Assembly (NCBI RefSeq): GCF_042849255.1
Contig: NZ_AP026866.1
Coordinates: 1,860,001-1,924,000, forward strand
Source: Oceaniferula spumae
GTDB taxonomy: Bacteria; Verrucomicrobiota; Verrucomicrobiia; Verrucomicrobiales; Akkermansiaceae
Length of the DNA: 64,000 nucleotides
Direction of reading: 5' to 3'
The notes under the pieces were generated by a model that had not been told where the DNA came from, searched no databases, and worked only from the letters and a program-made list of their open reading frames with translations. The translations under genes were made by a program, and so were the position numbers. Positions 45,525-53,888 of the stretch are shown here, one piece after another; position 1 is the first letter of the stretch, and each line of letters begins with the position of its first letter.

Positions 45525-46589
45525 CTACTCGCCTCGGCACTTTTCCCATATGGGTTTCAAGTAATGGAACTCAGGCTTGCCCCCGTCGGCCCAGAGCCGG
45601 AAATGTTTGATTACCTTGGACTCATCGTGCCGAACTCGGTGAATTACTGGAGAAAACCAATCTAACATTTTCGAATCCAGAGTAGCCACTACATCTAACT
45701 GTTTCGGGAGCTTGATCCCCGAGGCCATGCAAACTCCGATCAGAGATAAAATTTCGGACTCGCGCATACTCATCACGGCCGTTGCCTTGGATTTGGCGAG
45801 ATGCTTCAGCCACCATCTTTGCCAGTCCATGACATCCGGTAACGGCAATACCGGACAAAGCCCTTCCATTTCCTGTTCACTCAACACATCCCCCAGCACT
45901 CGGCGATACACCCGACGAGATATTTCCGGATAACTCGTTCGGTCCGCAGGCTGGGGAAGTAAAATGCGACTGTGCCCCAGTTCCCTGAGCTTCACCAGAG
46001 ACAGCTCCACGACAGTCTCCAAGTCCATGGCGTAGCCACTCACCTTGTCCGCCAATCCCATCAGTTCACCGCCCAAACAAAACATCGGCAAACCTGTTTC
46101 GTGTAAGGCCTGTATCCAGTTTCCCGGGCCCATGAACACCGCTATACGATCCGGCGCGAACTCTTTGATCCAGCGCGACACCTGATGCCGGGCCTTGGCC
46201 TCGCCACTTCCGCCGGCCCGCACCCACACCACATCGTGGCCTGCCGGTCGCCAGACGTCATCCAGCATTTGACTGACCATCGCTTCGTCCACTGAGTCCA
46301 TCTGCACCGTCTCGGACAGGATAAATAACAGCAGCTGCTTCGTCCCCACTCCATCTCTCCGCATCCCCGCGAGAATCCGGCGCTTGTGCCCTCGTCTGCC
46401 AGCCGCCACTTCGCCCCGGTCTTCCAGCTTCTTGAGTGCAGTGCACACCGAGCCATTACTCACACCATAATGGTCGGCCAACGTTCGTGAACCTGGGAGA
46501 AACTCCTTCCAAACACCATCAGCAACATCACGCCGAATTCTATCCATCACCGCCTCAGGGACAGATTTACCACGCACTGACTGGTCCAT
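45525..46589 (-). CDS. GntR/LacI-type hybrid transcriptional regulator
   Basis: A 354-residue regulator. The N-terminal 70 residues are a GntR-type winged HTH (VPEAVMDRIRRDVADGVW, RTLADHYGVSNGSVCTALKKLEDRGEVAAG). The remainder is a LacI/periplasmic-binding-protein-like sensor domain with KLRELGHSRILLPQP and ESEILSLIGVCMASGIKLPKQLDVV. This hybrid design is common in Verrucomicrobia and Lentisphaerae and usually controls sugar-utilisation genes. A perfect 17-bp palindrome (46624-46640) lies 35 bases upstream of its start, so autoregulation and control of the divergent PEP-CTERM gene are likely. Effector unknown. Confidence 0.87.
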   Translation of the reverse strand: MDQSVRGKSVPEAVMDRIRRDVADGVWKEFLPGSRTLADHYGVSNGSVCTALKKLEDRGEVAAGRRGHKRRILAGMRRDGVGTKQLLLFILSETVQMDSVDEAMVSQMLDDVWRPAGHDVVWVRAGGSGEAKARHQVSRWIKEFAPDRIAVFMGPGNWIQALHETGLPMFCLGGELMGLADKVSGYAMDLETVVELSLVKLRELGHSRILLPQPADRTSYPEISRRVYRRVLGDVLSEQEMEGLCPVLPLPDVMDWQRWWLKHLAKSKATAVMSMRESEILSLIGVCMASGIKLPKQLDVVATLDSKMLDWFSPVIHRVRHDESKVIKHFRLWADGGKPEFHYLKPIWEKCRGE

Positions 46590-46623
46590 ATCGCACGCTA
46601 TTCTTAATCACCCCAACTCAAAA

Positions 46624-46640
46624 GCCCAAAGTTTGGGCTA
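46624..46640. promoter_or_regulatory. Perfect 17-bp palindrome, likely operator
   Basis: AGCCCAAAGTTTGGGCT is a perfect inverted repeat around a central G. It stands between the hybrid regulator gene and the divergent PEP-CTERM gene. Symmetry and position fit binding by a regulator dimer, most simply the adjacent GntR/LacI-type protein. Confidence 0.75.
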
Positions 46641-46760
46641 TCACCTTTCGGGGCGACTTCGTTGTCAATCAGTTGCTTACAAACTATCTCAGATCCGTCC
46701 GGTCAAGAATCAGAGGATTTTGGTCGGCCTAACACAACACCTCCTACCAACAACAACTCA

Positions 46761-47555
46761 ATGAAAAAGCAAACATTCCTCCTTGCAGCGACGGCACTCA
46801 CCGCCGGCCAACTGCACGCAGCCACCATCATCAGCCAAAGCTTCGACGACGATCAGGATTTTGGAATCGGAAACAACTTCTCAGGAAACTACCAAGATCT
46901 CAACAACGATGGCGTTATCGATGCAGATGAAAACGGCGTGGACATCACCCAAACCTACGGCGGCTCAGGTCTCGGCTTCAGCGGCTTCGGAACAGAAAGC
47001 CCTGCAGGCGCAGACAACGGATATTTCGGCACAGCAGGCGGCACCCTTCAGGCCATCCACCTGACCAGCAACTCCAGGCGCGTTCTGGAAACTGGAAAAT
47101 TTGGCGTCACATTCAACAACCAAGCAGACTCAGCCGCATTTGTCTTCAACTCTGCCTCTTTGACCGGTTTCGTTAACAACTCATTTTCGATGACGATTTC
47201 CCAAAGCGGCACGGTTGACGGAGACGACGACCTTGTCGTACGCCTCTATCTGAACGGATCAACCACCGGCACAGATATCCTCAGCACCTTAGGTCAGACC
47301 GACGGCACACTTGCCAATGCGGACGCGCTCAACGGTGCTGCATTCGACGGCACCAACCTCACATTCAACTTCGACCCTACCGTGACTTCCGCACAACTCT
47401 ACATCGCGATGACTGCCGATGATTCTAGTGGAGGTGTGCCAGAGGGCTATATCTTCGACAACGTCCTTTTCCAAGGCACTGCCGTCCCAGAGCCAAGCTC
47501 GACAGCCCTCATCGGCCTCGCCGGTCTTGGATTTATCCTCCGCCGTCGTCGATAG
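46761..47555 (+). CDS. PEP-CTERM protein with calcium-loop motif
   Basis: A 264-residue secreted protein. The signal peptide is MKKQTFLLAATALTAGQLHA; a longer in-frame start at 46662 has a non-coding-like extension. Early in the mature part, DLNNDGVIDADENG matches the DxNxDGxIDxxE calcium loop seen in dockerin- and EF-hand-type repeats. A beta-sandwich follows with SFSMTISQSGTVDGDDDLVVRLYLNG and SAQLYIAMTADDSSG. The sorting tail is VPEPSSTALIGLAGLGF followed by RRRR. It is divergent from the hybrid regulator and shares its palindromic control region. Confidence 0.86.
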   Translation: MKKQTFLLAATALTAGQLHAATIISQSFDDDQDFGIGNNFSGNYQDLNNDGVIDADENGVDITQTYGGSGLGFSGFGTESPAGADNGYFGTAGGTLQAIHLTSNSRRVLETGKFGVTFNNQADSAAFVFNSASLTGFVNNSFSMTISQSGTVDGDDDLVVRLYLNGSTTGTDILSTLGQTDGTLANADALNGAAFDGTNLTFNFDPTVTSAQLYIAMTADDSSGGVPEGYIFDNVLFQGTAVPEPSSTALIGLAGLGFILRRRR

Positions 47556-47573
47556 TTCGTCACTCAATACTTC

Positions 47574-47605
47574 AAAAGCCGCGCCCGCCACAGCGCGGCT
47601 TTTTC
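47574..47605 (+). terminator. Intrinsic terminator (repeated family)
   Basis: AAAAGCCGCGC, loop, GCGCGGCTTTTT. It is almost the same sequence as the terminator at 20065-20095, 27 kb away. Confidence 0.87.
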
Positions 47606-47648
47606 ACCATTAAAATCCTTAGTAAACCCTCCTAGCTATCATCCACTT

Positions 47649-48446
47649 ATGAACGCCAAATTCCTTGCTTCTCTCGTTTTCAGTGTCGGTCTCGCAGCCA
47701 CTCAAGCAGCTTCGATCAGCGTTAACTTCCGCATCGGCAACAACGATAATAACTCCGTAGATGCTGGCGAATCGGCGACTCAGTTCGAATCGGTTGACGG
47801 TGCCAACTGGAACAACATCACCATTGCGGCTTTCGGTAACACCAGTAATACTAACAACTTCAACAACACCAGTTTAGTCAACAACAGCGGAGATGCGGCG
47901 GCTACCTTGAACACCACCATCCGCAACGGTGGTGGCACCGGATATGCCAATTACGGTTTCACCAGCGAACCCAACCAAGGATCAACCGGTGAAGCCGGTC
48001 TCATGCATTCATATCTGAATTTCGGCGGCACACAAACGGGAGAAACCATCACCGTTAACAATCTGGCTTCAGAATTCACCTCCAAGGGGTATAAAGTTTA
48101 CATTTTCCACGACCTCAACCAAGACCGGAACTACGGCTTCAACATCAATGATGGTAGTGTGTCCCAGAGTTTCTGGACTCAAGATTCAACCACTGATGCC
48201 GATGCCAATGACGATGGCATCATGGAGTGGGTAAGAGCCACCGGCACCACCTCCGGAACAGCCACTGCCAATGGCAACTACTCCCTTTACACCGGATTTA
48301 GCGGCTCCTCGTTCACCATTACCGGACTTTCATCCGAGGCGCGAGCCACGATCAACGGTTTTCAAATCGTGGCTGTGCCAGAACCTTCGTCCACCGCATT
48401 ACTCGGACTTTCCGGTCTCGCTCTCCTGCTCCTCCGTCGCCGATAG
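47649..48446 (+). CDS. PEP-CTERM protein
   Basis: A 265-residue secreted protein with signal peptide MNAKFLASLVFSVGLAATQA. The body begins SISVNFRIGNNDNNSVDAGE, then GANWNNITIAAFGN and GETITVNNLASEFTSKGYKVYIFHDLNQD. This is the same I-x-x-(D/N)FG ... WNN ... L-x-F/Y layout as the genes at 18520 and 48572, so the three form a local subfamily. The sorting tail is VPEPSSTALLGLSGLALLL followed by RRR. It lies 93 bases after the calcium-loop protein gene, separated by a terminator. Confidence 0.86.
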   Translation: MNAKFLASLVFSVGLAATQAASISVNFRIGNNDNNSVDAGESATQFESVDGANWNNITIAAFGNTSNTNNFNNTSLVNNSGDAAATLNTTIRNGGGTGYANYGFTSEPNQGSTGEAGLMHSYLNFGGTQTGETITVNNLASEFTSKGYKVYIFHDLNQDRNYGFNINDGSVSQSFWTQDSTTDADANDDGIMEWVRATGTTSGTATANGNYSLYTGFSGSSFTITGLSSEARATINGFQIVAVPEPSSTALLGLSGLALLLLRRR

Positions 48447-48464
48447 TTCATCCACGCATTACCT

Positions 48465-48500
48465 CAAAAGCGGCCGCCCACTGCCGCGCGGCTCTTGCTT
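48465..48500 (+). terminator. Degenerate copy of the repeated terminator
   Basis: AAAAGCGGCCGC, then GCCGCGCGGCTCTTG. It resembles the terminators at 20065 and 47574 with several mismatches and a poor T-run, so termination is uncertain. Confidence 0.45.
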
Positions 48501-48571
48501 TATGAAATCAATAGGTAATTGACCTTACGGCTGCCCCCCTCTATAAGAAACACTCATTCAAATTGAACACC

Positions 48572-49300
48572 ATGCTCAAACCATCTACCCTCATTTCCAG
48601 TGCCATTGGAATGTTCGCCCTCTCTGCCCAAGCTGCGACGATTAACATCATGTTTCACAACGGGCTCACCACAGTGGGCAACCTCGACACAGCACCGGAT
48701 GGAACCATTGTCTCAGCCGGCTCGAACGGTTCCGACGTCTGGAACAATGTGGCGAACAACGGCGGTGACGGCCTGGTTTTCACTGGTAAGGCTCTCAACT
48801 TCGCAGATGGGTCAGGCGCCTCCGGTGCGACACTTGATGTCACAGCAGGCACCTCCACCTTCAACGGCGGCAACGCCAACGACGACCAGATCATGATGAA
48901 CGGCTTATACGGCTTCCTGAGTGAAGTGGGTGGTGGTGGTGAATCACTCACCATCAACGGTCTCGGCTCCGTATTCTCCAGCGGCTACCGCATTACCATC
49001 TATGGAGAGGGACCTGACGACAACGCCGGCAACCCCCGTGTGATGGGATACACCATTGACGGAACCACCAAGACGATTTCCGACGGCGGAGGCTTTACCG
49101 GTACATTCACCGAGGGAGAAAAGTTCGTGGTGTTTGACAATCTCTCCCTCCAAGACGTGACCATCAGCATGTCCGCCACCGGCGGAAGCGGCACCCGCTC
49201 CCTCATCAATGGCATTATCATCGAATCAGTTCCAGAGCCCTCCTCCACCGCCCTCCTCGGCATCGGTCTCTGCGGCTTCCTGCTACGTCGCCGTAGATAA
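48572..49300 (+). CDS. PEP-CTERM protein
   Basis: A 242-residue secreted protein. The start is the ATG at 48572; a TTG at 48563 is also in frame. The signal peptide is about 1-22 (MLKPSTLISSAIGMFALSAQA). The body begins TINIMFHNGLTTVGN, then DVWNNVANNGGDGLVFTGKALNF and SLTINGLGSVFSSGYRITIYGEGPDDN. It is related in layout to the genes at 18520 and 47649. The tail is VPEPSSTALLGIGLCGFLL followed by RRRR, with the same internal Cys as the gene at 44669. Confidence 0.86.
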   Translation: MLKPSTLISSAIGMFALSAQAATINIMFHNGLTTVGNLDTAPDGTIVSAGSNGSDVWNNVANNGGDGLVFTGKALNFADGSGASGATLDVTAGTSTFNGGNANDDQIMMNGLYGFLSEVGGGGESLTINGLGSVFSSGYRITIYGEGPDDNAGNPRVMGYTIDGTTKTISDGGGFTGTFTEGEKFVVFDNLSLQDVTISMSATGGSGTRSLINGIIIESVPEPSSTALLGIGLCGFLLRRRR

Positions 49301-49316
49301 TAGCTCATATTCACAC

Positions 49317-49347
49317 AAGGCCAGCTCAGTTGAGCCGGCCTTTTTTC
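49317..49347 (+). terminator. Intrinsic terminator
   Basis: AAGGCCAGCTCA / TGAGCCGGCCTT stem with a two-base loop and one mismatch, then TTTTTT. Confidence 0.87.
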
Positions 49348-49416
49348 GATTCTCGACAAGACAAATGTTCACCGCCTCCAGACACACCAAAAATCACCTC
49401 TTCGTGGAGCAGGCAT

Positions 49417-49452
49417 AAAAAACCACCGTCCAACAAAGTGGAGCGGTGGTTG
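49417..49452 (-). terminator. Intrinsic terminator of the minus-strand PEP-CTERM gene
   Basis: On the minus strand AACCACCG and CGGTGGTT form an 8-bp stem followed by TTTT. It lies 24 bases past the stop codon of the gene ending at 49477. Confidence 0.8.
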
Positions 49453-49476
49453 AAAGATGACTTCTACTCTAAGATA

Positions 49477-50271
49477 TTATGCGCGGCGGCGACGCATGAT
49501 AAGCGCCAACCCACCGAGGCCAAGAAGCGCTGTCGAGCTTGGCTCAGGCACAACATCCAGCGTAACCTGGCTGATCATGCTGCCCCCATCCGAGCCTTGG
49601 GTGTAAATAGCGAATTTGTAACTCTTTGATAGATCCATCGCTGTGGTCCCAGTGCCAGCGGTCGCGCCGTTTAAACTGAAGCTGTAATTCCCAGCGGCAT
49701 CCACAGTAAGCACCATGGTCTGATCCGTTCCGGTGGTGACTGTTTGAGATCCGTCCAAAAGATTACTTGGACCTGTTCCGTCACCATACATCAGCCCGAG
49801 TGGGGCACCACTTCGCTCAGTCAGATTTAAGCCTATCCCCTCGTAAGCACTGAAGCTGTGAAATCCTCCCAAAGTAGCGACATCCACTGATGATTCCACC
49901 AGACCAAAGGAAAAACTGTTCGATGGATAAGGCGGGTTTCCAGAGTTTGCTTGATTGGAAATCGAGTAGGTCACAGACAGCGTATAACCCGGTGCGATGG
50001 CGAAACTATTGTTCGTGACGCCTTTTCCTACCATTTGCCCCCCCGCGCCTCCACTGGCCGCTACTTGGCTCATATTGCCACCTGCTTCTTGCAGTGGACC
50101 TCCAGTATTCGAACCTGTTCCAGCGATAATTCCACCTCCAGTTCCGGGGTTACTTGTAAGATCTGTGTCGCTAAAGGTGTCTTGATAAACAACGACTGCC
50201 GAAGCGCTGGCAGCAAAGGACAATGCCATCGTCGCAGCGATACTTGTTTTGGTAATTATGGTGTGTTTCAT
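49477..50271 (-). CDS. PEP-CTERM protein with lectin-like body
   Basis: A 264-residue secreted protein, the only minus-strand PEP-CTERM gene here. The signal peptide is MKHTIITKTSIAATMALSFA through ASA; in-frame codons upstream run into the 36-bp repeats and are not credible. The body has VVVYQDTFSDTDLTSN, YTLSVTYSISNQANSGN, FGLVESSVDVATLGGFHSFSAYEGIGLNL and TMVLTVDAAGNYSFSLNG. These fit a concanavalin-A-like jelly roll. The tail is VPEPSSTALLGLGGLAL followed by RRRRA. Confidence 0.86.
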   Translation of the reverse strand: MKHTIITKTSIAATMALSFAASASAVVVYQDTFSDTDLTSNPGTGGGIIAGTGSNTGGPLQEAGGNMSQVAASGGAGGQMVGKGVTNNSFAIAPGYTLSVTYSISNQANSGNPPYPSNSFSFGLVESSVDVATLGGFHSFSAYEGIGLNLTERSGAPLGLMYGDGTGPSNLLDGSQTVTTGTDQTMVLTVDAAGNYSFSLNGATAGTGTTAMDLSKSYKFAIYTQGSDGGSMISQVTLDVVPEPSSTALLGLGGLALIMRRRRA

Positions 50272-50361
50272 GGTTTTTGTGAGTTCGCCTTTTAAAGTAG
50301 GCAAATTTGATCCCGCCGCCAGATCACACCTTCCGAGCATACAGGCTATTTTTTTACCCAT

Positions 50362-50463
50362 CCTTTGCGCTGGTATGCTTTTATTGGTATCCGACACCGC
50401 TTGAGAACAGGACGACGGGGCAAGGCGCCTTTGCGCTGGTATGCTTTTATTGGTATCCGACAC
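50362..50463. repeat. 36-bp perfect direct repeat pair with 30-bp spacer (CRISPR-like size)
   Basis: An identical 36-base sequence occupies 50362-50397 and 50428-50463. It begins CCTTTGCGCTGGTATG and ends GGTATCCGACAC. The 30 bases between are unrelated. Repeat and spacer lengths equal those of many class-2 CRISPR arrays. A third unit 30 bases further on either side is not recognisable, and no cas gene or leader is visible. Alternatives are a small tandem duplication upstream of uvrB or duplicated protein-binding sites. Confidence 0.85.
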
Positions 50464-50526
50464 TTGCAGGACGTTGTCATCTGCTCGAATCTACGATAGC
50501 GTGCCCTCTCTTCAGCACACCTCGAA

Positions 50527-52638
50527 ATGCCTTTCACTCTCAACAGCGATTACTCACCGTCCGGCGATCAAGGCCCTGCTATCGAAAAACTGGTCAAGTC
50601 CATTGAGGCAGGCAATCGGCACCAGACATTGTTAGGTGTCACTGGATCCGGTAAAACGTTCACCGCAGCCAATATCATCGAACGCGTTGGCAGACCGACT
50701 CTGGTGATGAGTCATAACAAAACCCTCGCCGCCCAGCTTTACTCCGAACTCAAAAGCTTTTTCCCTAACAATGCGGTCGAGTATTTCGTTTCCTACTTCG
50801 ATTACTATCAGCCTGAGGCTTACATCCCTCGCTCAGATACCTATATCGAGAAAGACAGTGCCATCAACGATGAGATCGAGCGACTTCGTCTCAGTACTAT
50901 GGGATCCCTGATCACTCGCGAGGATGTGATAGTGGTCGCATCTGTCTCTTGCATTTACGGTCTGGGATCTCCCGAGGATTATCAGAACATGATGTTGCCG
51001 GTGAAGACCGGCGATGAGATGGATCGCGAGGAATTTCTCGCCGGACTGGTTAACCTGATGTTCGAGCGCAATGACATCGCTTTCTCACGCGGCCAATTTC
51101 GAGTGCGTGGAGATGTGGTGGAGGTGCATCCGGCATACCTTGAAGACACCGCCATCCGGGTGGAGTTCTTCGGAGATGAAATCGAACGTATTTCTCAGAT
51201 CGATGCCCTAACAGGCAGCCGGATGGATACGCTCGACAGCCATACCTTTTTCCCCGCCAAGCAGTTCGTCACCGATAAGGACAAACTCAACACCGCGATC
51301 CGAGCGATCAAAAAGGAGGCGAACGAAAGAGTCGAATGGTTTGAAAAACACGACAAACTCATCGAGGCCCAACGCATCCGTATGCGCACCGATTACGACA
51401 TCGAGATGATGCAGGAAATGGGCTTCTGTCAGGGTATTGAGAACTATTCACGTCACCTCACAGGCAGAGCGCCAGGCGCCCGACCATACACGCTGTTAGA
51501 CTTTTTTCCTGATGACTACCTCCTACTCATGGACGAGAGCCACGTCAGTGTGCCTCAGGTTGGCGGCATGTATGAAGGCGATAAAAGCCGGAAGACTACC
51601 TTGGTGGAACATGGCTTCCGTCTTCCCAGCGCATTGGATAACCGTCCGCTCAAGTTTGATGAGTTCATGCAGATGACCAATCAACGAGTCTATATCTCCG
51701 CCACCCCTGGCCCATTTGAGTTCATCAACTCCCGCCCGGACAACAAACGCTTCATCCCATGGAAACGAGGTGAGATTTCCGCCGCCCAGGCACTGAAACA
51801 GATCCGTAAGAACATCACACCGAGCGGAGCCGATCAGGATGTCGACGACTTCGATGTCAAGTCAGCTGGAACCAACTTGGTGGTAGAACAAATCATCCGA
51901 CCCACTGGCCTGCTGGACCCCATTCTCACCCTCAAGCCGCTCAAGGGACAAATTGATGAAACCATCGACATGTGTCGTGAGCGAGTCGAAAAAGGCGAGC
52001 GGGTGCTGGTTACCACACTCACTAAAAAGACCGCCGAGGACCTCTCCGAATACATTCAAGAAACCGGGCTGAAGGTCCGCTACATTCACGCCGATGTTGG
52101 CGCGATCGAGCGGGTGGAAATTCTCCGATCATTGCGTAATGCTGAGATCGATGTGTTAGTAGGGATCAACCTGCTGCGTGAGGGTCTCGACTTACCGGAG
52201 GTTTCCCTCGTTTGCATCCTCGATGCCGATAAGGAAGGTTTCCTGCGTAATGAAACCTCCTTGATCCAGACCGCCGGCCGTGCCGCCCGCCATGTCTCAG
52301 GTGAGTGTGTGATTTTCTGCGATGAGATAACTGACTCCATCCAAGCCTTGATCAACATCACCGAATACCGTCGGGCTCGGCAGGTCGAATACAACGAGGA
52401 ACACGGTATCACTCCGCAGAGTGTGATCCGTGGTGTGCAAGAGAGCCTCAGCCAGGCCACCCAATACTCGGAAAGCGCCGATGAGATCAACCGCGCGGTT
52501 CTCAATGAGGACGAGGCCACTTATAACGCGGTGCAGGTGATCGCCGAGCTCGAAGAGGAAATGCGTGAGGCCGCTGCCAAGTTAGAGTTCGAACGTGCCG
52601 CCCACTTACGAGATCAGATCAAGCAGCTGCAGAAATGA
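50527..52638 (+). CDS. uvrB: UvrABC excision nuclease subunit B
   Basis: A 703-residue cytoplasmic DNA-repair ATPase that verifies UvrA-delivered lesions and recruits UvrC. Features in order: Walker A GVTGSGKTFTAANI (about 37-50); the damage-binding beta-hairpin YYQPEAYIPRSDTYIEKDS; the Walker B region LLMDESHVSVPQ; helicase motifs VYISATPGPFE, GLLDPILTLKPLKGQIDE, LVGINLLREGLDLPEVSLVCILDADKEGFLR and QTAGRAARH; and the C-terminal UVR coiled coil EEEMREAAAKLEFERAAHLRDQI that contacts UvrC. Length is slightly above the usual 660-680. The flanks show no LexA-like palindrome. A weak GC hairpin without T-run follows at about 52649-52677; the remaining gap before the next gene is featureless. Confidence 0.98.
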   Translation: MPFTLNSDYSPSGDQGPAIEKLVKSIEAGNRHQTLLGVTGSGKTFTAANIIERVGRPTLVMSHNKTLAAQLYSELKSFFPNNAVEYFVSYFDYYQPEAYIPRSDTYIEKDSAINDEIERLRLSTMGSLITREDVIVVASVSCIYGLGSPEDYQNMMLPVKTGDEMDREEFLAGLVNLMFERNDIAFSRGQFRVRGDVVEVHPAYLEDTAIRVEFFGDEIERISQIDALTGSRMDTLDSHTFFPAKQFVTDKDKLNTAIRAIKKEANERVEWFEKHDKLIEAQRIRMRTDYDIEMMQEMGFCQGIENYSRHLTGRAPGARPYTLLDFFPDDYLLLMDESHVSVPQVGGMYEGDKSRKTTLVEHGFRLPSALDNRPLKFDEFMQMTNQRVYISATPGPFEFINSRPDNKRFIPWKRGEISAAQALKQIRKNITPSGADQDVDDFDVKSAGTNLVVEQIIRPTGLLDPILTLKPLKGQIDETIDMCRERVEKGERVLVTTLTKKTAEDLSEYIQETGLKVRYIHADVGAIERVEILRSLRNAEIDVLVGINLLREGLDLPEVSLVCILDADKEGFLRNETSLIQTAGRAARHVSGECVIFCDEITDSIQALINITEYRRARQVEYNEEHGITPQSVIRGVQESLSQATQYSESADEINRAVLNEDEATYNAVQVIAELEEEMREAAAKLEFERAAHLRDQIKQLQK

Positions 52639-52850
52639 GGTGATTGTTGGGCGGGAGGCTATTTACCACCCTGCCCCAGACTCTACACAGTTCTTCAGCT
52701 CTGATGACTTCTTAGTCCGCGATGCAAAGAATTGAAATATTCATACGTTCAGTTGAAAGCTCAGGCACATGTTGAGGAGTATTGATACGGATGCCCTGTG
52801 CGCAGCATCGGTTGTTGCCAAACAGGGGGAAACCATCATCTAGTATCATT

Positions 52851-53864
52851 ATGGAAACGAATATCAGCGACAAGGAAGCCGTCGAGAAATTACACGCCGT
52901 CTACGGGCGGATGAAAGAGGAGCTTTCCCAAGTCATCGTGGGGCAGGCAGATGTAGTTGAGCAGGTGTTGATGGCGATCTCATGTCGAGGCCACGCGCTG
53001 CTGGTCGGTGTGCCCGGCTTGGCGAAGACGCTGCTGGTTTCTACTCTCAGTCAGGCTCTCGATCTGAGTTTCAAGCGTATCCAGTTCACGCCCGACCTGA
53101 TGCCGTCCGACATCACCGGAACCGACGTGCTTGAAGTCGACCAGGAAACCGGCCGACGCGGCTTCCGCTTTGTGCACGGACCGATCTTTGCCAATATGGT
53201 GCTCGCTGATGAAATCAACCGGACTCCTCCCAAGACCCAAGCATCTTTGTTAGAAGCGATGCAGGAGCATCATGTCACGGTCGGTGAAAAGACGTTTCAA
53301 CTGCCCGAACCATTTTTCGTGCTCGCCACACAGAACCCGATCGAGCAGGAGGGAACCTACCCCTTGCCAGAAGCTCAGCTCGACCGGTTTCTTTTCAACA
53401 TCGTCGTGGACTATCCAAGTGAAGAAGAAGAGCGCGAGATTATCCGTCGGGTAACAAGCCCTAGTGACGCCACTGTTTCCGCTCTGATGAATGCCGAGGA
53501 AATCGTCGCCCTGCAAGGAATCGTCAAACGTGTGCCTGTGGGTGACCACGTGATCGACTTCGCGGCCAAACTTGCTCGTGCTACCCGGCCAAAAAGCCCT
53601 GATGCACCGAGCTTCGTGAAAGAAATGGTCGGCTGGGGTGCCGGACCGCGTGCAGGTATCAGCCTGATATCAGCGGCCAAGGCGCATGCTGTGCTTCGCG
53701 GCAGATTCCATGCCACCACTGGAGACGTCGCCGCTGTGGCTGCGCCTGTTTTACGACACAGGATACTGACCACTTTTAACGCCGAGGCCGCCGGGGTGAC
53801 CAGCGATGAGATCGTCAAAATGCTGCTCAAGGAGCTGGCTCCGAAGGAAGAACTGGCGGTGTAA
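52851..53864 (+). CDS. MoxR-family AAA+ ATPase
   Basis: A 337-residue cytoplasmic ATPase. Walker A is GVPGLAKT (53-60), Walker B ends LADE (118-121), followed by INRTPPKTQASLLEAMQEHHVTV and sensor-1 FVLATQNPIEQEGTYPLPEAQLDRFLF, all hallmark MoxR sequences. MoxR proteins act as chaperones that mature or insert metal-ion-dependent complexes together with VWA proteins. The longer frame from 52782 is rejected because the family starts near MKEELSQVIVGQ. First gene of a six-gene operon with the DUF58, VWA and coiled-coil genes. Confidence 0.95.
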   Translation: METNISDKEAVEKLHAVYGRMKEELSQVIVGQADVVEQVLMAISCRGHALLVGVPGLAKTLLVSTLSQALDLSFKRIQFTPDLMPSDITGTDVLEVDQETGRRGFRFVHGPIFANMVLADEINRTPPKTQASLLEAMQEHHVTVGEKTFQLPEPFFVLATQNPIEQEGTYPLPEAQLDRFLFNIVVDYPSEEEEREIIRRVTSPSDATVSALMNAEEIVALQGIVKRVPVGDHVIDFAAKLARATRPKSPDAPSFVKEMVGWGAGPRAGISLISAAKAHAVLRGRFHATTGDVAAVAAPVLRHRILTTFNAEAAGVTSDEIVKMLLKELAPKEELAV

Positions 53865-53888
53865 GTCGGATCATTGTTAGAACCACTG

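Noticed and set aside
50307..50606. Small frame across the 36-bp repeats encoding a repeated FALVCFYWYPT
   Set aside because: It only reflects the repeat pair; no signal peptide, family or start signal, and it overlaps uvrB.
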